This document shows positions 54,445 to 61,858 of a DNA stretch of 64,000 nucleotides, piece after piece (the stretch's first letter is position 1; every line of letters starts with the position of its first letter). The translations under genes and the position numbers were made by a program. The DNA comes from Flavobacterium bernardetii (GTDB lineage: Bacteria; Bacteroidota; Bacteroidia; Flavobacteriales; Flavobacteriaceae), in NCBI RefSeq assembly GCF_011305415.1, contig NZ_JAANOQ010000005.1, forward strand, positions 124,001-188,000. Direction: 5' to 3'. The notes below the pieces were generated by a model. The model saw only the letters and a program-made list of their open reading frames with translations. It had not been told where the DNA came from and made no database searches.

Positions 54445-54541
54445 ACACCCGCTTTCCGTTATATCTGTTACAAATTGCTTTTTAAGTAGCAATTTGTAAA
54501 AGGATGCCACTGCAATCGGGGTTATTAATCACGTTATATCT
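54445..54541. repeat. long hairpin element with 10-bp flanking direct repeats
   Basis: A perfect 12-bp inverted repeat (TTACAAATTGCT at 54468-54479, AGCAATTTGTAA at 54488-54499) lies within a larger imperfect hairpin closed by CCCG/CGGG. CGTTATATCT occurs directly repeated at 54457-54466 and 54532-54541. It fills the divergent acyltransferase/trpS gap (54427-54663), which otherwise shows nothing. It looks like a dispersed intergenic element; family unknown to me. Confidence 0.55.
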
Positions 54542-54663
54542 TTTTAACTAACTTTTTAATCCATTTTCAACTCAAAATTATCATCATATTCATCGTATAA
54601 ATTTTACACAATCAAAATCACCCCAAATCACCCTTTCACTAAGTCGCAAAGTCATAAAATCAC

Positions 54664-54694
54664 TTGGCTCTTTTTACATAAAAACTTACATTTG
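54664..54694 (+). promoter_or_regulatory. promoter of trpS
   Basis: TTG (54664-54666), a 20-bp spacer and TACATTTG (54687-54694), a consensus Bacteroidota promoter 17 bp before the ATG. Confidence 0.65.
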
Positions 54695-54711
54695 CAAAAA
54701 CAAGTAACCAA

Positions 54712-55683
54712 ATGGCAAAAATATTAACGGGCGTACAAAGTACAGGAACGCCACATTTAGGAAATTTATTAGGTGCAATTATTCCAGCTATCGAAATGGC
54801 AAATAATCCTGCAAATGAATCGTTTTTATTTATTGCCGATTTACATTCGATTACGCAAATTAAAAACGGAACCGAATTAAAGCAAAACACATACAGCACA
54901 GCAGCCGCTTGGTTAGCGTGCGGATTAGACACTAATAAAGTGGTGTTTTACCGTCAATCAGATGTGCCACAAACCGCAGAATTGTCTTGGTATTTAAGCT
55001 GTTTTTTCCCGTTTCAACGTTTGACTTTAGCGCATTCATTTAAAGACAAAGCCGACAGATTAGATGACGTAAACGCAGGTTTGTTTACCTATCCAATGTT
55101 AATGGCTGCCGATATTTTATTATACGATGCAGAAATCGTTCCTGTTGGAAAAGATCAAATGCAACATTTAGAAATCACTCGTGATGTCGCTTCTCGTTTC
55201 AACCATCAAATGGGTGAAACGTTCGTATTACCAGAAGGAAAAACTAGCGAAGACACGATGTTGATTCCTGGAACAGACGGACAAAAAATGAGTAAATCTC
55301 GTAATAACTTTATCAATATTTTCTTAGATGATAAAGCCTTATTAAAGCAAATTAAAAGCATAGAAACGGATAGCACGCCTTTAGAAGAACCTAAAAATCC
55401 AGATACTTGTAATGTTTTTGGTTTATATAAATTATTAGGTTCGGAAGAAGAAATTGCGGAATTAAAAGCTAAATATTTGGCTGGAAATTATGGTTTCGGA
55501 CACGCAAAACAAGCATTATATGATTTAATTGCGGAGAAATTTAAAACAGAAAGAGAAAAATACAATTACTACATTAACAACCTAGAAGAAGTAGATAAAT
55601 TACTTTTTGATGGCGCAGCAAAAGCGGGTAAAGTCGCAGATGGTGTTTTAAAAAGAGTAAGAGAGAAATTAGGGTTTATGTAA
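54712..55683 (+). CDS. trpS: tryptophanyl-tRNA synthetase
   Basis: The 323-residue class I synthetase charges tRNA-Trp. The HIGH-like motif is in GVQSTGTPHLGNLLGA, the KMSKS loop in GQKMSKSRNN, and VPVGKDQMQHLEITRD is the family-specific tryptophan pocket. Length is normal for bacterial TrpS. A single gene with a consensus promoter; the region after it is a palindromic repeat cluster rather than a classic terminator. Confidence 0.97.
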   Translation: MAKILTGVQSTGTPHLGNLLGAIIPAIEMANNPANESFLFIADLHSITQIKNGTELKQNTYSTAAAWLACGLDTNKVVFYRQSDVPQTAELSWYLSCFFPFQRLTLAHSFKDKADRLDDVNAGLFTYPMLMAADILLYDAEIVPVGKDQMQHLEITRDVASRFNHQMGETFVLPEGKTSEDTMLIPGTDGQKMSKSRNNFINIFLDDKALLKQIKSIETDSTPLEEPKNPDTCNVFGLYKLLGSEEEIAELKAKYLAGNYGFGHAKQALYDLIAEKFKTEREKYNYYINNLEEVDKLLFDGAAKAGKVADGVLKRVREKLGFM

Positions 55684-55691
55684 TCGTTTTT

Positions 55692-55704
55692 TTGTCATTC
55701 CGAA
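55692..55704. repeat. truncated palindromic repeat (TGTCATTCCGAAC)
   Basis: The first half of the GTCATTCCGAA family repeat, cut off after 13 bp, just after the trpS stop. Confidence 0.6.
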
Positions 55705-55718
55705 CTAAACCTCATTTC

Positions 55719-55829
55719 TGTCATCCTGAACTTGTTTCAGGATCTAAATTAAATGAATAGAAGCTGAAACAAGTTCAGGATGACAAGATTTCGTGCTTTG
55801 TCATTCCGAACTTGTTTCGGAATCTATAT
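55719..55829. repeat. ~110-bp repeat block, copy A, flanking the GIY-YIG gene
   Basis: The block consists of a perfect 22-bp inverted repeat (55719-55740 and 55764-55785) followed by a small palindrome at 55799-55825. The same order of elements recurs at 56137-56248. The GIY-YIG 3' end lies inside the last palindrome. Confidence 0.8.
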
Positions 55830-56121
55830 TTTTCCATAAATTTATCCAAGAAGGATTTTCTTTTTCAATTAAGTTTATTTTCCATTGTCTGTGCCAATTC
55901 TTTAATTGCTTTTCTCTAGCAATTGCATCGCCTATATATTGAAACTCTTCAAAATAAACCAAAAGATTCAACTTATATTTGGATGTAAATTTAGATCCTT
56001 CACCATTTATATGTCTTTCCATTCTATCATCAATTCCTCCAGTTACTCCAATATATAATGTGCCATTTGGTTTATTAGTCAAAATATAAACCCAATAATT
56101 ATGATATGTTCTATAAGCCAT
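55801..56121 (-). CDS. GIY-YIG nuclease domain protein (standalone)
   Basis: The 106-residue protein is essentially one GIY-YIG domain of the UPF0213/YhbQ type. VYILTNKPNGTLYIG supplies the two Tyr-containing strands, Arg33 follows in GGIDDRMERH, and the presumed catalytic Glu lies in AIAREKQLKNWHRQWK. There is no DNA-binding extension. The last eight residues (IDSETSSE) and the stop codon are encoded by the flanking palindromic repeat, and ~110-bp repeat blocks bracket the gene on both sides. It could be a repeat-associated nuclease, comparable to a RAYT with REPs, but nicking of the repeats is inference. Confidence 0.85.
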   Translation of the reverse strand: MAYRTYHNYWVYILTNKPNGTLYIGVTGGIDDRMERHINGEGSKFTSKYKLNLLVYFEEFQYIGDAIAREKQLKNWHRQWKINLIEKENPSWINLWKNIDSETSSE

Positions 56122-56136
56122 TTTTTACAAAGATTT

Positions 56137-56248
56137 TGTCATCCTGAACTTGTTACAGGATCTAAATTATTTAGTGGAGAAGCTGAAACAAGTTCAGCTT
56201 GACAAGATTGTGTGTTATGTCATTCCGAACTCGTTTCGGTATCTACAC
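56137..56248. repeat. ~110-bp repeat block, copy B, flanking the GIY-YIG gene
   Basis: Elements in the same order and orientation as copy A: 56137-56158, an inverted partner at 56183-56204 (two mismatched bases) and a small palindrome at 56218-56244. The dprA stop codon is formed at its right edge. Confidence 0.8.
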
Positions 56249-57346
56249 CGCTTCAAACAATTTCCCTGGCAATGGTCTGATTACGCCTTTCAATTCCATA
56301 TTCAATAATAAAGAAGAAATTTTAAAAATCGGGAAATCGCAATCTAAAGCAATGATGTCCATTACTTCTTGTTCTTTCGTTAGAAGATAATCATAAATTT
56401 TTTGTTCTTCTTCCGTTAAGGAAACAAACAATTGTTTTTGTATTGGCTTCACTTTTTTATCAGACAAATCCCAATTCAAAATATAAATCAAATCTGCAGC
56501 GCTATTTAATAAATGTGCGCGTTGTGTTTTTATCAAATTATTACAACCTTGACTAAATTTATCTGTAATTCTTCCGGGAACGGCAAAAACATCTCGGTTA
56601 TAATCGTTGGCGAGATTTGCAGTAATTAGCGAACCACCTTTTTCGGCACTTTCAATTACAATTGTAGCTTCGCACATTCCGGCCACAATACGATTTCGCT
56701 TTATGAAATTTTCTCTATCTGGATTCGATGTGCTCCAAAATTCGGTCATAAAGCCACCATTTTGTTCCATTTTTGCCATATATTTTTTATGCATTTTCGG
56801 ATAAATTTGATTCAATCCGTGTGCTAAAACGCCAATCGTTTGCAAATTGTTTTCCATTGCAGTTTGATGCGCGACAATATCTACACCATAAGCAAATCCG
56901 CTCACGATAATTGGATTTAATGGGGCCAAATCAGCAATCAATTTTTTGGTAAATTCTGTTCCGTAAGGAGTAATTTGGCGTGTTCCCACAATATTAATCA
57001 TCCTTCTATTTTCAAAATTAATATTTCCTGATTGGAACAAAACAACTGGACCATCGATACAATGTTTCAATCGTTCGGGATAGTTTTGGTCTAAATAATA
57101 AGAAATAGAAATGTTTTCTTTTTCAACAAATAGAAGCTCCTTTTCAGCTAACTGAAAAACATTTTTTTCTTGTAATTTTTTGTAGAGAATTTCGCCCACA
57201 CCATCAATAGCTAACAGTGCTTTTTTCTTAGATTGAAAAACATCTTGGGCAGAACCACAATGGGTAATTAGTTTTTTGGCAACAACATCACCAATTCCGT
57301 CCACTTTTAAAAGTGCGAGTGCGTGTAATAATTCAGTATGTAACAT
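56243..57346 (-). CDS. dprA: DNA-processing protein DprA
   Basis: The 367-residue protein loads RecA on incoming single-stranded DNA in natural transformation. It has an N-terminal helix-hairpin-helix region (VDGIGDVVAKKLITHCG; AIDGVGEILYKKL), then the Rossmann-fold DprA domain with GTRQITPYGTEF, VSGFAYGVDIVAHQTA, GVLAHGLNQIYP and SAEKGGSLITANLA. A C-terminal winged-helix DML1-like part follows. The start is the ATG at 57344-57346, as the longer frame opens at a TTG beyond the promoter. The last codon and stop abut repeat block B. It suggests that the strain might be naturally competent, though other com genes are not in view. Confidence 0.95.
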   Translation of the reverse strand: MLHTELLHALALLKVDGIGDVVAKKLITHCGSAQDVFQSKKKALLAIDGVGEILYKKLQEKNVFQLAEKELLFVEKENISISYYLDQNYPERLKHCIDGPVVLFQSGNINFENRRMINIVGTRQITPYGTEFTKKLIADLAPLNPIIVSGFAYGVDIVAHQTAMENNLQTIGVLAHGLNQIYPKMHKKYMAKMEQNGGFMTEFWSTSNPDRENFIKRNRIVAGMCEATIVIESAEKGGSLITANLANDYNRDVFAVPGRITDKFSQGCNNLIKTQRAHLLNSAADLIYILNWDLSDKKVKPIQKQLFVSLTEEEQKIYDYLLTKEQEVMDIIALDCDFPIFKISSLLLNMELKGVIRPLPGKLFEAV

Positions 57347-57364
57347 GGCGTATAATATATCCTG

Positions 57365-57372
57365 CAAATATA
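57365..57372 (-). promoter_or_regulatory. putative -7 box of dprA (TATATTTG)
   Basis: The minus strand reads TATATTTG, 19 bp before the ATG at 57346; TTTG at 57397-57400 is 24 bp further up, longer than usual. Confidence 0.45.
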
Positions 57373-57450
57373 TTTATTTTTTAGTAATATGAAAATCAAA
57401 CCTTAATAAACATAAAGCGTAGATTGTTAATAAAAATTGTTGATAAAATT

Positions 57451-57479
57451 TTGTTTTTGTCTTTGAATACTTAATTTTG
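57451..57479 (+). promoter_or_regulatory. promoter of the SPOR protein gene
   Basis: TTG (57451-57453), an 18-bp spacer and TAATTTTG (57472-57479). The leader is very short, since the ATG is at 57485. Confidence 0.5.
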
Positions 57480-57484
57480 CTATT

Positions 57485-58471
57485 ATGAAAATAGAGAAAT
57501 ACATTTCTGGATTATTGTACCGATACCAATGTGTAAGCATTCCTGGTTTTGGTGCTTTTTTAAGCGAATGGCAATCGGCTCAAATAGCGGAAGGTCATAA
57601 TTCGTTTGTACCGCCGAGAAAAGTTATTTCTTTCAATTCTAACATCAAAACTAATGATGGTTTGTTGGCTAATCATATTGCGTTGCAAGAAAAAATTAGC
57701 TATGAAAGTGCTTTAGCGAAAATTCAAACGCAAGTTACTTTTTGGTTAGAAAAGCTCCAAAATAAAGAAGTTTTAACCTTAGAAAATATTGGTGAAATTT
57801 CTTCAAATTCTGAAAATAATTTAGTTTTTAAACCAAATAATTCTGTCAATTATTTAATGGATTCTTTTGGTTTGTCTGGTTTTAATTCTCCAGAAATCAT
57901 CAGAGAAAATCAAACACAAAATTCAACTGAAACCATTTCTATCGCTCAAGAAGTTTTAGAAAACGAAATTTTAGAAGAAGAAGTTATTGAAGATGAAACT
58001 CCGGTTATTCCATTAGTTCAAACCAAACCAAATACCAATTGGTTAAAATATGCTGCGGCAATTGCGCTTTTTTCTTCAGCTGGAACCTATGGTTATAAAA
58101 TGTATTACGATTATACGATTGATCAAAAAACCATTTTAGTAGAAAAATCTGTTCAAGAAAAAATAAATCAAAAATTACAAGAAGCTACTTTCGTTTTACC
58201 TAATCCGATGGCAGCTGTCGATTTAACTTTAGAAGAAAAACCAAACGCAAAATACCACGTTGTGGCAGGCGCATATAGAAGTGAACAAAATGCAGAAAAA
58301 GCTAGGAAACTATTAGCTTCTCAAGGTTTCGAGGCGCATTTACTAACCAAAAACAAATACGGATTAATTCCTGTAGCCTTTGGAAGCTATTCCAATTTAA
58401 AAGACGCGCAGAATTTAAAACTCAAAATAAAAGCAAAAGATAGCATCGATGCTTGGTTACTAATAGACTAA
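57485..58471 (+). CDS. HU-CCDC81/SPOR domain inner-membrane protein
   Basis: The 328-residue protein has an N-terminal region (residues 1-125) resembling the bacterial HU-CCDC81 domains, found in Bacteroidota proteins: YISGLLYRYQCVSIPGFGAFLSEW and TNDGLLANHIAL...FWLEKLQNKEVLTLENIG. An acidic linker follows, then one helix (LKYAAAIALFSSAGTYGYKMY) and a C-terminal SPOR domain (KYHVVAGAYRSEQNAEKARKLLASQGFEAHLL). SPOR binds denuded peptidoglycan at the division site, so the protein probably links a cytoplasmic HU-like part to the septum. It is transcribed divergently from dprA and ends in a short terminator. Confidence 0.88.
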   Translation: MKIEKYISGLLYRYQCVSIPGFGAFLSEWQSAQIAEGHNSFVPPRKVISFNSNIKTNDGLLANHIALQEKISYESALAKIQTQVTFWLEKLQNKEVLTLENIGEISSNSENNLVFKPNNSVNYLMDSFGLSGFNSPEIIRENQTQNSTETISIAQEVLENEILEEEVIEDETPVIPLVQTKPNTNWLKYAAAIALFSSAGTYGYKMYYDYTIDQKTILVEKSVQEKINQKLQEATFVLPNPMAAVDLTLEEKPNAKYHVVAGAYRSEQNAEKARKLLASQGFEAHLLTKNKYGLIPVAFGSYSNLKDAQNLKLKIKAKDSIDAWLLID

Positions 58472-58493
58472 TCCCAATTTTGGGATTTTTTTA
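58469..58493 (+). terminator. terminator of the SPOR gene
   Basis: The stem AATCCCA/TGGGATT followed by T residues starts at the stop codon. Confidence 0.75.
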
Positions 58494-58497
58494 TGCC

Positions 58498-58526
58498 TTG
58501 TTTTTAAATCAGAGTTATTATCTTTG
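58498..58526 (+). promoter_or_regulatory. promoter of the acyl-CoA thioesterase gene
   Basis: TTG (58498-58500), an 18-bp spacer and TATCTTTG (58519-58526), 10 bp before the ATG. Confidence 0.55.
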
Positions 58527-58536
58527 TAAAAAAACA

Positions 58537-59049
58537 ATGCAAAACAAATATCCTTCAGACTCAATTACTGTTCTTACAGATTTAGTTTTACCTGGTGAAA
58601 CTAACCCTTTAAATAATCTTTTTGGTGGTGAATTATTAGCTCGTATGGATAGAGCTGCAAGTATTACTGCGCGTCGTCATTCTCGTAGAATTTGTGTAAC
58701 TGCATCTGTAAATCACGTAGCATTTAATAAATCTATTCCATTAGGAAGTGTGGTAACCGTGGAAGCAAAAGTGTCGAGAACGTTTTCAACTTCTATGGAA
58801 ATTTATATTGATGTTTGGATTGAAGACAGAGAATCCGGAATAAAAGTAAAAGCTAATGAAGGTATTTATACATTTGTTGCCGTAGACGAAATGGGTACTC
58901 CAATGCCGGTTCCACCAATTGAACCACAAACGGAATTAGAAATTCAACGTTTTGAAGCCGCATTAAGAAGAAAACAATTAAGTTTAGTATTAGCTGGAAA
59001 AATGAAAGCTAGTGATGCAACGGAATTAAGAGCGTTGTTTACAAAATAA
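58537..59049 (+). CDS. acyl-CoA thioesterase (hotdog fold)
   Basis: The 170-residue cytoplasmic enzyme hydrolyses acyl-CoA to fatty acid and CoA. NPLNNLFGGELLARMDRAASITARRHS carries the hotdog catalytic Asn/Asp helix, and VTASVNHVAFNKSIPLGSVVTVEAKV is the conserved strand set of the BACH/YciA-type family. The start is the ATG at 58537, which follows the promoter box; an upstream ATG overlapping the SPOR gene would add 28 unrelated residues. Substrate range is not visible. The next gene lies 30 bp downstream. Confidence 0.9.
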   Translation: MQNKYPSDSITVLTDLVLPGETNPLNNLFGGELLARMDRAASITARRHSRRICVTASVNHVAFNKSIPLGSVVTVEAKVSRTFSTSMEIYIDVWIEDRESGIKVKANEGIYTFVAVDEMGTPMPVPPIEPQTELEIQRFEAALRRKQLSLVLAGKMKASDATELRALFTK

Positions 59050-59079
59050 AAAAAACTATAGGATTTATATTTTTAAACT

Positions 59080-59517
59080 ATGAAAAAAAACGTTGTACTT
59101 TTATTAATTATTTTTCCTTTTTTTCTATTTTCACAAATAAAAGAAAAGAATAATATTATAATTCAAGATAGCTTGTCAAAAGATAAAATATGTAACTATC
59201 AGAATGAAGTTTTAAAAAAAATTTATACAAATAAGATTTCATTAACGAAAACAGAATTTGACAAATTAATAAATTTAAACAAGACATATTGGACTAATAT
59301 TGAAGAAGGTTTCATCCTTTTTTATTCGTATTCAAACTTTTTAAAAAACAATTTGAATGCCTTAGAAAGTTATAATTATAATATGTTAATAAAATTAAAT
59401 GAGTATTTACATAATGAAGATACTAACGAAATTAAAAATGGTGGTTTAGGAAACGATAGTGGGAAAAAACCTTCAAACGTAAAAGCTTTAGATGTTTTGA
59501 GGAAGAAAAAAAAATAG
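59080..59517 (+). CDS. small exported protein of unknown function
   Basis: I recognise no family. The 145-residue product has a signal peptide (MKKNVVLLLIIFPFFLFSQ) and a hydrophilic, mainly helical mature part rich in Lys and Asn, with EGFILFYSYSNFLKNNLNALESYNYN in the middle and a basic tail (RKKKK). It lies 30 bp after the thioesterase gene and 82 bp before the reductase gene on the same strand; whether it is cotranscribed is unclear. AT-content is even higher than its neighbours, as for many lineage-specific genes. Confidence 0.6.
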   Translation: MKKNVVLLLIIFPFFLFSQIKEKNNIIIQDSLSKDKICNYQNEVLKKIYTNKISLTKTEFDKLINLNKTYWTNIEEGFILFYSYSNFLKNNLNALESYNYNMLIKLNEYLHNEDTNEIKNGGLGNDSGKKPSNVKALDVLRKKKK

Positions 59518-59599
59518 TCTTAAATTAACTTAAACAAAAATATTAAACTAAATACTTTGCTTTTATATAAAAGTTGAGTATTTTCTTAAAAGAAAAAAT

Positions 59600-60652
59600 A
59601 TGGATTTTTATAAATTAGCAATAAAAGAAATCAAAAGAGAAACTAAAAGTGCAGTTTCCATCGTTTTTAATATTCCTGAAGAACTAAAAGCAGTATATCA
59701 ATTTATTGCGGGACAATATGTTACTTTAAAATTGACTTTAGACGGAAAAGAAATTCGTAGAGCGTATTCTATTTGCTCTTCTCCAAAAAGTGGCGAGATG
59801 AGAATTGCTGTTAAAGAAGTTAAAAGCGGAACGTTTTCGAAATTTGCAAATAACAATTTAGCCATTGGTGATTTACTAGAAGTAAGTGTTCCAGAAGGAA
59901 AATTTATTTTTGAAGCGAAACACGATCATCAAAAAAGTTATGCGGCTTTTGCTGCAGGAAGTGGAATTACACCCGTATTATCTATTGCGAAAAGTGTTTT
60001 AGAAGAAGAACCGAATAGCACATTTGTTTTGGTTTATGGAAATAAAACAGAAGCAGAAACTATTTTCCATGATGAATTACACGCGTTACAATTAAAAAAT
60101 TTAGGTCGCTTTTTCGTGCATTTCGTTTATAGTCAAGCTAATGTTGCTGGTGAATTGTTCGGAAGAATTGACAAAGCTGTGGTAAACACTGTTCTTAAAA
60201 ACAAACATGCAGATAAAACCTTTTCAAAGTTTTATTTATGCGGACCAGAAGAAATGATAAAAGTAGTTTCGGCAACATTAAAAGAAAACAATGTAGCGGA
60301 AAAAGATGTCAAATTTGAATTATTTGGTACTTCTCCAGCTCCAGAAAACAAAGCTGCAGCCGGACAAAATGGTCATACTAATATTTCAATCTTAGTAGAT
60401 TCTGATGAAGTGACTTTTGAAATGAGTCAGAAACAAACCATTTTAGAAGCGGCATTAAAACAAGGTTTAGATGTGCCTTATTCTTGTCAGGGTGGAATTT
60501 GTAGCAGTTGTATTTGTAGAGTTACAGAAGGAAGTGCAGTGATGAATAAAAACCAGATTTTAACAGACAACGAAGTAGCAGAAGGTTTGGTTTTAGCTTG
60601 TCAGGCTGTTCCAACAACTTCAGAAATTAAAGTTGATTTTGATAATATTTAA
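59600..60652 (+). CDS. ferredoxin reductase with C-terminal 2Fe-2S domain (PaaE-like)
   Basis: The 350-residue flavoprotein has a FAD-binding barrel (residues 1-100; the RAYSICSSP motif binds FAD), an NAD(P)-binding domain (AAGSGITPVLSIAKSVL; FYLCGPEEMIKVV) and a plant-type 2Fe-2S ferredoxin domain (residues ~265-350; PYSCQGGICSSCICRV plus the later Cys in LACQAVP). The order matches PaaE, the reductase of phenylacetyl-CoA epoxidase, but no paaABCD genes are nearby; it may serve other oxygenases. Gene ends at a strong bidirectional terminator. Confidence 0.9.
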   Translation: MDFYKLAIKEIKRETKSAVSIVFNIPEELKAVYQFIAGQYVTLKLTLDGKEIRRAYSICSSPKSGEMRIAVKEVKSGTFSKFANNNLAIGDLLEVSVPEGKFIFEAKHDHQKSYAAFAAGSGITPVLSIAKSVLEEEPNSTFVLVYGNKTEAETIFHDELHALQLKNLGRFFVHFVYSQANVAGELFGRIDKAVVNTVLKNKHADKTFSKFYLCGPEEMIKVVSATLKENNVAEKDVKFELFGTSPAPENKAAAGQNGHTNISILVDSDEVTFEMSQKQTILEAALKQGLDVPYSCQGGICSSCICRVTEGSAVMNKNQILTDNEVAEGLVLACQAVPTTSEIKVDFDNI

Positions 60653-60670
60653 ATTGATATAATTTAAACA

Positions 60671-60707
60671 AAAAGCACCAGTTTCAAATTATGAAACTGG
60701 TGCTTTT
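60671..60707. terminator. bidirectional terminator between the reductase and the AraC regulator
   Basis: A perfect 16-bp stem (60671-60686 and 60692-60707, core AGCACCAGTTTCA) has a 5-nt loop and A/T tails on both sides; the AraC gene stop lies inside it. Confidence 0.9.
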
Positions 60708-61729
60708 GTTTTATATTCTGTTGGAGTTAATCCTGTTGTTTTTTTAAACACACTATTGAATGATGATTTTGAATTAAAACCAGACAAACTTCCAATAGCT
60801 TCAAGAGTTAGATTCTCATAATTTGAATCTAAAAGGAGTTTTTTTGCATATTCTATTCTATAGTTATTTATAAATACAGAAAAGTTTTGATTGTGAACTT
60901 TATTAATAACATTAGATAAATATTTCTCATTTGTCCCAATTTTTCTAGCTAATTTTCTAATTGTTAATTCTGGCTCTAAATACATATGTTCCGTATTAAA
61001 AAGATATATTAACTTCTCATTAATCAGTTCCAAAGGATTAATCTTTTCAGCTTTTTTTGAATGGGCTTTATATATTACAAATAAACTAATCGGGAAATAA
61101 AGTATAAACCAAGATTTTATTATCATTTTTAGTGTTGGCGAATCCAAAAGATAATTTAGAAACCAAAAACAAATAAATAAATTATACAACAATATAAAAA
61201 CAAATAAATTTGACTTGAAATAAGATTCGTTTTTAAATTCGTTATTGTTAAATAATAATTGATAGGAAACAAAGCTGTAATAAACGGTAGATATTGGGAA
61301 GATAAATAATATTACGATATAGTTTACATAAGTCATAACATTCTCAACGACTTCATATGCAAAGTTTTTTTCCGTTTCATTATTTAAACTAAAAAAAACA
61401 ATTGAAAATAAATTTATCAAAAATAAAATACTTGGCAGATAAAAATGAGATAAAACTATATTTGTTTTTTGTTTTTCATTATTTATTAAGTTGAATAAAA
61501 GCGGAGGCAATAAAATTAACCAAACGAAAAACAATAAAGCAAAAGCACTTACTAGAGATTCGTAAATTTTAAATTTTGGGGTTGTTGATAATAACAAACT
61601 AAAAAAAACGAAAAACCAAGAAAAATAGAACAGGACACTAATAAATTTAATTTTTCTTAAATAAAAACAATAAACCGTTGTTATAGCAATTACAAAAGAT
61701 ACAACAGTAATGCCTTCAATGAAATCCAT
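60689..61729 (-). CDS. membrane-anchored AraC-family transcriptional regulator
   Basis: The 346-residue protein has an N-terminal membrane part of about six to eight helices (residues ~5-225; ITVVSFVIAITTVYCFYL at the start, ILYFPISLFVIYKA before the end) and a C-terminal AraC DNA-binding domain (~245-343). The two helix-turn-helix units are in LTIRKLARKIGTNEKYLSNVINK and LTLEAIGSLSGFNSKSSFNSVF, with the usual TPTEYK end. Such proteins may sense lipids or envelope signals at the membrane, but no ligand domain is known. It is a single gene convergent with the reductase. Targets are unknown; the divergent S74 gene is a candidate. Confidence 0.88.
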   Translation of the reverse strand: MDFIEGITVVSFVIAITTVYCFYLRKIKFISVLFYFSWFFVFFSLLLSTTPKFKIYESLVSAFALLFFVWLILLPPLLFNLINNEKQKTNIVLSHFYLPSILFLINLFSIVFFSLNNETEKNFAYEVVENVMTYVNYIVILFIFPISTVYYSFVSYQLLFNNNEFKNESYFKSNLFVFILLYNLFICFWFLNYLLDSPTLKMIIKSWFILYFPISLFVIYKAHSKKAEKINPLELINEKLIYLFNTEHMYLEPELTIRKLARKIGTNEKYLSNVINKVHNQNFSVFINNYRIEYAKKLLLDSNYENLTLEAIGSLSGFNSKSSFNSVFKKTTGLTPTEYKTKAPVS

Positions 61730-61751
61730 TCTAATTTAGATAATTTATCAT

Positions 61752-61759
61752 CAAATATA
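61752..61759 (-). promoter_or_regulatory. putative -7 box of the AraC regulator gene (TATATTTG)
   Basis: The minus strand reads TATATTTG, 22 bp before the ATG at 61729. No clear -33 element. Confidence 0.45.
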
Positions 61760-61822
61760 AAGAAATTAGTGCTTTTTCCGTAATATTGGACTACTTTTTT
61801 TTAAAAAAATCACATAATTAAC

Positions 61823-61830
61823 TATTTTTG
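61823..61830 (+). promoter_or_regulatory. putative -7 box of the S74-domain gene (TATTTTTG)
   Basis: TATTTTTG matches TAnnTTTG and lies 28 bp before the ATG. No -33 element at standard spacing. Confidence 0.45.
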
Positions 61831-61858
61831 TGACGAAAATTATTAAAATAAATTTTTT

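Noticed and set aside
54445..54541. Possible integron attC-type recombination site
   Set aside because: The hairpin has flanking GTTA words but not the conserved GTTRRRY/RYYYAAC box pairs, and no integrase or cassette structure is near.
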